In this document: positions 57,284 to 64,000 of the stretch, in pieces | Position numbering within the stretch: the stretch's first letter is position 1 | Layout: the number at the start of each line of letters is the position of its first letter | NCBI GenBank assembly: GCA_903862655.1 | Contig: CAIOZA010000020.1 | Coordinates: 62,001-126,000, forward strand | Direction: 5' to 3' | DNA length: 64,000 nt | Source: an uncultured Ignavibacteria bacterium | GTDB lineage: Bacteria; Bacteroidota; Ignavibacteria; Kapaibacteriales; UBA2268 | Notes under the pieces: generated by a model | Told to the model about the DNA's origin: nothing | Databases searched by the model: none | Seen by the model: the letters and a program-made list of their open reading frames with translations, nothing else | Made by a program: the position numbers and the translations under genes

Positions 57284-59611
57284 CTAATTGTCCACTCTGT
57301 TTGATGTAGCTTTCTCGGCTATTGCTCGTGAAGTTTTGTTGTGAGCATAGTTAGGAATACTAAAAACAATCTGTGTGCCTTTGCCTTTTTCGGAATTAAC
57401 AAGAATCTCACCACCATGTAGCTCCATCACGTGCTGCATGATCATCGTTCCTATGCCAGCACCTCCACTGACTTTAGCTGTAGTAAAATATGGTGTAAGC
57501 ATCTTTTTCTTTGTAGTTTCATCCATACCCATACCTGTGTCCTGAATTCCGATATATACATATTTTGTATCATTCCAGTTGTTGATCGTTATTGAACCTG
57601 GTTTGCCTTGCATTGATTTGATACCGTTTTCGACAGCATTTCTGACAGCACGGATTGTTTTAGGTTTATCGCATAATAAATTAAAATGCTGAGCATTGAC
57701 GAAAAACTTAACATGAGGGAATAATGCTTCATCGAATTCACTTCTAACTTCATTGCAAATATCAAATGCATCTACCAATTCTTTGTTTAAAGAATCACTT
57801 CTACCGACTGTCACAACATCACGCACCCTTTGAATCAAAAGACTAACCTGATGAATTATTTTTTTGCGTCTATCGCTGTTAACCGGATGATCTTCTAAAT
57901 CTAACTGTTCTGCATTCAATCTAATAGTCGAGAGATTTGTCTGCATATCGTGAGCCAATTGAGCCCAGTTAGAAAGGCGTTTTCTTTCGAGTTGTTCAGT
58001 AATATCAATACCTGTTAGAACGAACCCTCTGAATAAACCTGCCGTATTTCTTAAAGGTATAACAGAAAAATACCACTCATTCATGTCAAGATTACGGACA
58101 ATATTCACCTTCTGAGTAAATGTATCTCTAGTTGTTATGGCTTTATCAACAAGTTCAGTTATCGGTTTCGTGTGTTCTAATTCACAATAAAACCGGAAAA
58201 TTTTTCTTAATGGAATACTGTCAGTGATTCCCAATAATTTTTTCCCGGATGAATTTGCTTTAGTTAATCTGCCATATTTATCTATAATGAAAACGGCACC
58301 AGCAGCTGGTAAATTAAGTACAGCAAGTAATAATCGTTTTTGGTATCTGTATAGATTGTAGATAATAATAATTAAAATAATAAGAATCATAGGGAAAAGG
58401 ATTCTTCCGAAGTTTGCAAAGAATCTGTTGATATACCATAACTCATGCTCTTGTTTACTGAGAATTATAGATGAGTTTGAAGTTGACAGTAGAAGCTTGT
58501 TATCAATATTTGAAAGCTTTGGCTTATTATTGAAATACTCACCAAATGGAAAGAAATCAACTGAAAGCAATTTTCCTTCTTCGTCAAAAGTACTTAATCC
58601 ATTCCGGAAAACAGCATAAATGGTTCTATTTTGAATCCACAAGCCCATTGGCTCAATAAGTTCTCTTGGAATTTCTGTAACAGGTAATATAGATTTTGCA
58701 TTAGTACTTTTAAGATCGAAATGTTTCAGAGAGTAAGAACTGCCATCACTTTGTAGATAATAAATTGTTTTTGAGTATTGATTTCTACCGAAAACTATCC
58801 TGTCGCCTGCCGATTCAATCCAGCTCTCGGCAATTATTCCTTTGTCAGGATCGATTATTTTTAACTGAGCATTTGGATAAGTTTTTGATGAAGATAAAAT
58901 TGCCGCCTGATCACCAAACTGATAAAGGAACACTTCATCTGCAATAGGAATTCTGGCAGTAAATTTCTCAACATTATCCTTGCCTAGGAACTGAATTAAA
59001 CCACTTCCTTCACGATAAACCAAAAATAGTAGTTTATAAGGATAGTTAGTTCGTTCGCTATACAGACTCAAACAATTAATAACATCTGAAGAAATTAATT
59101 TTACTGTTAATTCATTTTTGCTATGAATTTGACAAAGAAATAATGATTGATTTATTAGAATTGCATATTCATTCTCGTCTGTTCTACCAATCCACTTAGC
59201 ATTTATCTTGAAATATGGTTTCCAGTCCAAAGATATTTCACTCATACTCTGTGTTGACAGAGAAGCATCTATGTAAGATAAAAACAGTCTATTTTCCTCT
59301 TGCCATAGTGATAGTATTGAATTTGTAAGAGGATAGCTGCAAATAATATTAGCTGATCCAATTGAAACTCCCTTGGCATTTGATCGCTTTATACCACTCC
59401 AACTGTAAAGTACTTCAGCTGCCTCTGACCAATTCGGTTTGACAAAAAAGGATAAGGCAGTATCATTTGACGTAGGTTTGTTTGTGATAATTATTTCACC
59501 ATCATTAAAATATTCAAACTGAGAGTAGGAATATCTGAAAGTGTTATCAGCTTTTGATATTGATATTAAAGCACAAATTAGAATTATGATATTTAAAGAT
59601 GTTTTTTTCAT
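57284..59611 (-). CDS. Sensor histidine kinase with large extracytoplasmic sensor and PAS domain
   Basis: Signal peptide, ~400-aa repetitive extracytoplasmic region, TM, PAS (GAVFIIDKYGRLTKANSSGKKLLGI), WAQLAHDMQTNLSTIRL, HATPase_c IQDTGMGMDETTKKKMLTPYFTTAKVSGGAGIGTMIMQHVMELHGG. Confidence 0.9.
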   Translation of the reverse strand: MKKTSLNIIILICALISISKADNTFRYSYSQFEYFNDGEIIITNKPTSNDTALSFFVKPNWSEAAEVLYSWSGIKRSNAKGVSIGSANIICSYPLTNSILSLWQEENRLFLSYIDASLSTQSMSEISLDWKPYFKINAKWIGRTDENEYAILINQSLFLCQIHSKNELTVKLISSDVINCLSLYSERTNYPYKLLFLVYREGSGLIQFLGKDNVEKFTARIPIADEVFLYQFGDQAAILSSSKTYPNAQLKIIDPDKGIIAESWIESAGDRIVFGRNQYSKTIYYLQSDGSSYSLKHFDLKSTNAKSILPVTEIPRELIEPMGLWIQNRTIYAVFRNGLSTFDEEGKLLSVDFFPFGEYFNNKPKLSNIDNKLLLSTSNSSIILSKQEHELWYINRFFANFGRILFPMILIILIIIIYNLYRYQKRLLLAVLNLPAAGAVFIIDKYGRLTKANSSGKKLLGITDSIPLRKIFRFYCELEHTKPITELVDKAITTRDTFTQKVNIVRNLDMNEWYFSVIPLRNTAGLFRGFVLTGIDITEQLERKRLSNWAQLAHDMQTNLSTIRLNAEQLDLEDHPVNSDRRKKIIHQVSLLIQRVRDVVTVGRSDSLNKELVDAFDICNEVRSEFDEALFPHVKFFVNAQHFNLLCDKPKTIRAVRNAVENGIKSMQGKPGSITINNWNDTKYVYIGIQDTGMGMDETTKKKMLTPYFTTAKVSGGAGIGTMIMQHVMELHGGEILVNSEKGKGTQIVFSIPNYAHNKTSRAIAEKATSNRVDN

Positions 59612-60081
59612 CCAAACGTTTCAAGCTGACAAGCACATAAGCAGACAATACCTTCTGATCTTCCCGTAAAGCCCATTCTTTCGTTAGTCTTAGCTTTAAT
59701 ATTAACATATTCCTCTGAAATGCCACATAAATTCGCAATGTTATTTCTTATCTGAATTTTATAATCAGATAATTTGGGCTTTTCAAGAATTATTGTTGCG
59801 TCAATATTTACTATTCTGAATTTCTTTTCTTGAATTTTAATAAAACAATCCTTAAGTAATTCAATACTAGACAATCCTTTGTACTTATCATTAGTATCAG
59901 GATAATGCTCGCCGATATCACCCAATCCAGATGCACCAAAAAGAGCATCTATCAATGCATGAATCAGAACATCACCGTCACTATGTGCGAGAACACCAAA
60001 TTCACAATCTATTGTTATTCCACCGACTATTAGTGAACCTGTATCAGTAAATCGATGCGAATCATATCCAAAACCAATCAT
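59608..60081 (-). CDS. ispF: 2-C-methyl-D-erythritol 2,4-cyclodiphosphate synthase
   Basis: GFGYDSHRFTDTGSLIVGG, LAHSDGDVLIHALIDALFGASGLGDIGEHYPDT, KTNERMGFTGRSEGI. Confidence 0.95.
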   Translation of the reverse strand: MIGFGYDSHRFTDTGSLIVGGITIDCEFGVLAHSDGDVLIHALIDALFGASGLGDIGEHYPDTNDKYKGLSSIELLKDCFIKIQEKKFRIVNIDATIILEKPKLSDYKIQIRNNIANLCGISEEYVNIKAKTNERMGFTGRSEGIVCLCACQLETFG

Positions 60082-60090
60082 TTTAATGCC

Positions 60091-62301
60091 TTAAAGTAAT
60101 CCAAAACGTTTTCTAATAAACCATTCAAGTGCAAATATAACAATTGCAATGCCAAGAATCCATGGATAATTCCATAATGGGATCTCTGAATTGAGAGTTA
60201 CTGCTGTTGGCTGAAAGTATTTTCCGGATTTTATGTCTTTCAAGCAATTTCCAGCTGAATTTATATCATAAAATTTACCACCACTTCTCCTGGCGATTTC
60301 TTTCAATAATTCAATACTCATTCGGAGGGATGAGTATTCAATTGATAATTCTCCAACTGAGAACCTTCCATTGTCAGCTCCAAGTTTGAATTGATTAATA
60401 TAAGCTTCTCCTGAAAAATAGTAGTCATCCTGTTTTAGAGATTCGAAGTAGCCTGAATATCTTCCATTGCCGGAAGGCATCAGAGTTAATTCGTGTTTTT
60501 CTTTGCCATTAGTTATGATTAAATTAAGTATTGCATCATCAATTGGAGTCATAGATGCATCGTAAACCTGAGCATTGAATTCAATTCTTTCACCTAATAA
60601 ATATGCTTTTTTGGATGTTCTTATAATCACATTCTTTTTATTAGGTTCAACAGCTAGCCACTTCATTGAGTTTTGTATAAATTTATCATATAAATCCAGC
60701 TTATTAGTTTCACCCTTAGCTATTTCAGGAGCATACCCTAATAACTTCCAACGGTAAATACCATATCCGGAAATTGCAATTGATTTTTTATTCAAAAACT
60801 GTCTAGAAAGAATCATTGGCTCGTTTAGGGTTACATTATTAACTTTTACTAAAGCTAAAACTTCACTTTCCGGTTTAGCTTTAATAAATGTTTCAGTTCT
60901 AAAAATGGGGGGAAGCTGATTCCATTGTTCAAGATCATTATCTTTGCCACTTAATCTCATAATTGGACTAGCAGATCCTTGTTTTGTGAATTCTGAAATC
61001 GCAGAAAATTCCTGTTGCCTTGCTGATAATGTTGTAAATGGAAGATAATCATCAAGATATTTAAGTTTTGAATAATCAACATTTTGTGATGCCATAAAAA
61101 ATAGGGGCTTACCAGATTCCAGAGCAGATTTAATCATCTCAAGTGTACTAATTTGAGTCGTTTGCACCGGAAATCCTATCAGCACAATTATGTCAGCAGA
61201 TTGAATTTCAAGTTTATTGGGAATACCTTCATAATATTCGTTTACATTTTTGTTGACGTATGATTTCACTTCAACACCACTCTCATGCAGGACTGAATTT
61301 TTGAAGAAGGATAGATCTGAACTTGGGGATCCGGCAAATACTAGATATTTTCTTTTATTCTTCATCACATTGATGAATTCGCTGGCAATATTATTTTTTA
61401 ATGTCAATTCGTTTTCCAGTTGACTCGCACGGACAGTCAGTTTGTGCATGCCTTCTTTTATTGGTTTATATTCGAATGACAGACTATAAAGAGTTCTTTG
61501 TGGATCAATTGTCAGGTCTTGTCTTGCAATTTCTTCGGAGTTATCAAAAAGTTTAATCTCAGACTTTCCAAGAGCATAGCCGTTAATAGTTATGTTTACG
61601 CTGACAGGCGAAGCATTGTTAACATACATTATTTCGTTGGTAATGATCGAAGTAATTGATAAATCCTTAGAAGCATTAGTGTCGCCAATACCGATCACAT
61701 ATACAGGTTTTGCGAAATTATCAGTCTCGTACAATGGGTTTTTACCTGAATTATAATTTCCATCAGTTATCAATAAAATACTTTGAATATTCTCATCTTT
61801 TGCTATCTGATTAATCCATTCAATTGGTTTACTGATATCTGTTAACTGACCATTTAATTTGAGTGAATCTTGGGAATATTTTTCGTACCTCTTAAATCCA
61901 GCATCGAATATGAATTTTGGATTATCTGCAGATTCCAATTCAGGTCTAATTAGATCAAGAATTTTTTTATAATCCTGTTTTCTGTCACCTTTTGAATCAG
62001 ATATGGACATAGAAATAGAATTATCGATTACAACAGCTAACTTTGGATGTTCTATACTACCTCTTATTAAAGATAGAACAGGCTCGAACAAGATAAGTAA
62101 AAGTAGTGATAAACCTATTGTTCTAAGAGAGAATAAAATAGATTTCCAGAATCTGTTTAATTGAGGAATAGTCTTTTTGTAATAGAAAAATGAAAGCCCA
62201 ATTGCGATAATAACAGAAAATATGAGAACAAACCAGGAGCCGCTAATTCCAATAATGTATGAATTCATTTCTAAAGAATCAATTGTTAGATTTATAAACA
62301 A
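60091..62301 (-). CDS. VWA-like membrane protein (BatA / glutamine-amidotransferase-like architecture)
   Basis: Two N-terminal TMs and one C-terminal TM; MIDAS-like VVIDNSISMSISDS; SILLITDGNYNSGKNP. Confidence 0.78.
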   Translation of the reverse strand: MFINLTIDSLEMNSYIIGISGSWFVLIFSVIIAIGLSFFYYKKTIPQLNRFWKSILFSLRTIGLSLLLLILFEPVLSLIRGSIEHPKLAVVIDNSISMSISDSKGDRKQDYKKILDLIRPELESADNPKFIFDAGFKRYEKYSQDSLKLNGQLTDISKPIEWINQIAKDENIQSILLITDGNYNSGKNPLYETDNFAKPVYVIGIGDTNASKDLSITSIITNEIMYVNNASPVSVNITINGYALGKSEIKLFDNSEEIARQDLTIDPQRTLYSLSFEYKPIKEGMHKLTVRASQLENELTLKNNIASEFINVMKNKRKYLVFAGSPSSDLSFFKNSVLHESGVEVKSYVNKNVNEYYEGIPNKLEIQSADIIVLIGFPVQTTQISTLEMIKSALESGKPLFFMASQNVDYSKLKYLDDYLPFTTLSARQQEFSAISEFTKQGSASPIMRLSGKDNDLEQWNQLPPIFRTETFIKAKPESEVLALVKVNNVTLNEPMILSRQFLNKKSIAISGYGIYRWKLLGYAPEIAKGETNKLDLYDKFIQNSMKWLAVEPNKKNVIIRTSKKAYLLGERIEFNAQVYDASMTPIDDAILNLIITNGKEKHELTLMPSGNGRYSGYFESLKQDDYYFSGEAYINQFKLGADNGRFSVGELSIEYSSLRMSIELLKEIARRSGGKFYDINSAGNCLKDIKSGKYFQPTAVTLNSEIPLWNYPWILGIAIVIFALEWFIRKRFGLL

Positions 62302-62364
62302 ATAATAACGTTTGTAGCGTTATTAGATTTTTGTTTAACTATGTTTAATCGTCTGATAAGTGAA

Positions 62365-63570
62365 TTATCTGGTTTCTATGAAAACGCTGCCGATTATAGG
62401 ATCGGACATATTATGTGAAATGATTTTCTGAATTTTATCAAGATCCAATTTTGTACCTTTGGAAACAAGTTTCAATCCATTATTTGTGATAATATCTCGT
62501 GTAATCGTTACTCCGTCCTTCATTTCATGAAGTTTAACGGCTTTCTCGCTCATGGTTGAATGCCATGCTTTAGTAAGAGCCAGATACTGTTCAAGAAGTA
62601 TTACGACTCTGTGGTCATAAAGTCTTTTAGACTGGTTGTGCATGTAGTTAATTATCTGCATCGGTGTTTGACCGGTCTGATTTCTTGCTTGATAATAATC
62701 AAGAACAACTCTGATAATTCTACTGGCAAAAGGTATTTGCCACGATTTCAATCTTTCTGGTATGCCGCTTCCATCATAGTTTTCATAAATGTGATATAAT
62801 ATCGAACCAATATTCTTCAATCTGCGAGTGTTTATGTAAGTATCTCTTGCTTCGATCGGAACTCGTGCCATAATATTATTAACAACGATGCCATCGGTCA
62901 TAACCGGAGCTTCAATCAGTTCATCAGACAAGAACATTCTACCAGTGAAAGCAAGTAATGAAGCTAGTTTAATGTCTGAATTTCCTAAAGCTTCTTCGTT
63001 TAATAAATATCTAGCAATGAAGTATGAAGCAGTAGACACTTCTTTTAGAACTGAAGGAGCGGAAGGCATTCTTTGCTTCTGAAAAGAAATTGCAAGCATA
63101 ACCATGTCATTGATGTCATTTTCAATTTCTTCAGCTAATTCAATAAGTAATTTGTCCCTTTCAATGAGTTGTCTTTTGAGACTACTTACTCTTCCAGCGA
63201 CGCTGAGCTTGGCCAACATGTCTTCAGCCGGATAGGGTTTGTTTATGAAATCATCGGCACCTTCTTCTATGAACTTGATTCTTTTTACTTTGTCAAGAAT
63301 AGGAACAATTGCCAGAAAAAATGCATCTTCGAGTTCAGGTGTATTTCTCAATCTCTTGCAAATTTGGGTTCCGCTTAATCCTGGAATTGTCATCTCGGAA
63401 ATGATTATATTCGGATGAAGCCTTTCTATTTGGTTCCAACCACTATTCCCATCTGATGCACTATATACAACAGCATCAAGGAAATTTTTGCGGATAAGTT
63501 CCACAAGAGATTCCATTGCCTGCACGTCATCTTCGATCACCAGGAAAGTATTGAATTTATTTTCTGCCAT
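62365..63570 (-). CDS. Receiver-domain protein fused to a divergent HD-GYP-like domain; both domains lack key residues
   Basis: FLVIEDDVQAMESL...HPNIIISEMTIPGLSG...EEGADDFINKPY (receiver with Glu at acceptor site) and YENYDGSGIPERLKSWQIPFASRIIRVV (HD-GYP-like). Confidence 0.72.
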   Translation of the reverse strand: MAENKFNTFLVIEDDVQAMESLVELIRKNFLDAVVYSASDGNSGWNQIERLHPNIIISEMTIPGLSGTQICKRLRNTPELEDAFFLAIVPILDKVKRIKFIEEGADDFINKPYPAEDMLAKLSVAGRVSSLKRQLIERDKLLIELAEEIENDINDMVMLAISFQKQRMPSAPSVLKEVSTASYFIARYLLNEEALGNSDIKLASLLAFTGRMFLSDELIEAPVMTDGIVVNNIMARVPIEARDTYINTRRLKNIGSILYHIYENYDGSGIPERLKSWQIPFASRIIRVVLDYYQARNQTGQTPMQIINYMHNQSKRLYDHRVVILLEQYLALTKAWHSTMSEKAVKLHEMKDGVTITRDIITNNGLKLVSKGTKLDLDKIQKIISHNMSDPIIGSVFIETR

Positions 63571-63573
63571 ATT

Positions 63574-64000
63574 CTATTTTTGTTGAGCGTTACTATAAAA
63601 ATCTTTAGATGTCATTTGCTTGATTAAAATGCTTATTCTTCTATTGGATACATCAAACGGATTATTGGGATTGCGAAGTGCTTTGTCTGCAAAACCGGTT
63701 ACCTTCATTGTCTGACCGTCCCATAAACCACTGGACATAAGAATTCTTCTTGCTTCATTAGCCCGGTCTGTGGATAAATCCCAATTTGAATAACCACTAC
63801 CTCCAGAGTACTGACGACTGTCCGTATGCCCTTCGACTTCAACGTAATTGGGCAATTTCCCAATTTCCTTAGCAAGATGCGAAATAATGTCTTTGGCTTT
63901 TTTGCTTACTTTTGAGCTTCCAACCTCGAAGAAGAGCGATTCTTGTGTCTCTATTAGTTCGATTCTCAAACCTTCCTTAGTGATCTCAATTTTTATTGAT
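63574..64000 (-). CDS. motB: MotB-like OmpA-family flagellar motor protein, 5' end outside window (partial)
   Basis: Frame is open to the window edge (SIKIEITKEGLRIELIETQESLFFEVGSSKVSKKAKD...VEGHTDSRQYSGGSGYSNWDLSTDRANEARRIL...NRRISILI), typical of the MotB C-terminus. Confidence 0.82.
   Translation of the reverse strand, partial: SIKIEITKEGLRIELIETQESLFFEVGSSKVSKKAKDIISHLAKEIGKLPNYVEVEGHTDSRQYSGGSGYSNWDLSTDRANEARRILMSSGLWDGQTMKVTGFADKALRNPNNPFDVSNRRISILIKQMTSKDFYSNAQQK

Noticed and set aside
1-64000. CRISPR arrays, prophage, transposases, toxin-antitoxin pairs, tRNA/rRNA genes
   Set aside because: Scanned intergenic gaps and ORFs; gaps are mostly short and none shows repeat-spacer structure, tRNA-like arms, integrase or transposase motifs.

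Overview
The window is a low-GC, gene-dense chromosomal segment. It probably comes from a Bacteroidota / Ignavibacteria / Kapabacteria-type bacterium, inferred from type-IX secretion (T9SS)-style C-terminal sorting tails, a GWxTD-type protein and ExbB-ExbD-ExbD-TonB-PstS-TPR synteny. Most of it is housekeeping: hinT, fused isobutyryl-CoA mutase icmF with acyl-CoA genes, argS, dapF, recN, ftsK, comB-like, kdsA-lptC-tpiA-pgsA, HU, pyrB, prmC, lon, cca, mutL, ruvX, ispF and the 3' part of motB. I see no convincing tRNA, rRNA, CRISPR array, prophage, transposase or defence island. The points most worth following up are: (1) two very large paralogous T9SS-type surface proteins separated by a HIT gene; (2) three proteins that keep a recognisable fold but have lost catalytic residues, namely a PgpA-like protein after pgsA, a RelA/SpoT-type HD protein next to recN, and a receiver (Asp->Glu) plus HD-GYP-like protein directly downstream of motB; (3) a comB-like gene without other visible sulfonate genes; (4) a DUF58 gene coupled to lon rather than to a MoxR ATPase; (5) intergenic palindromic repeats and unusually perfect hairpins. 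I do not see clear evidence for a wholly new multi-gene system. All calls come from reading motifs; no database search was run.
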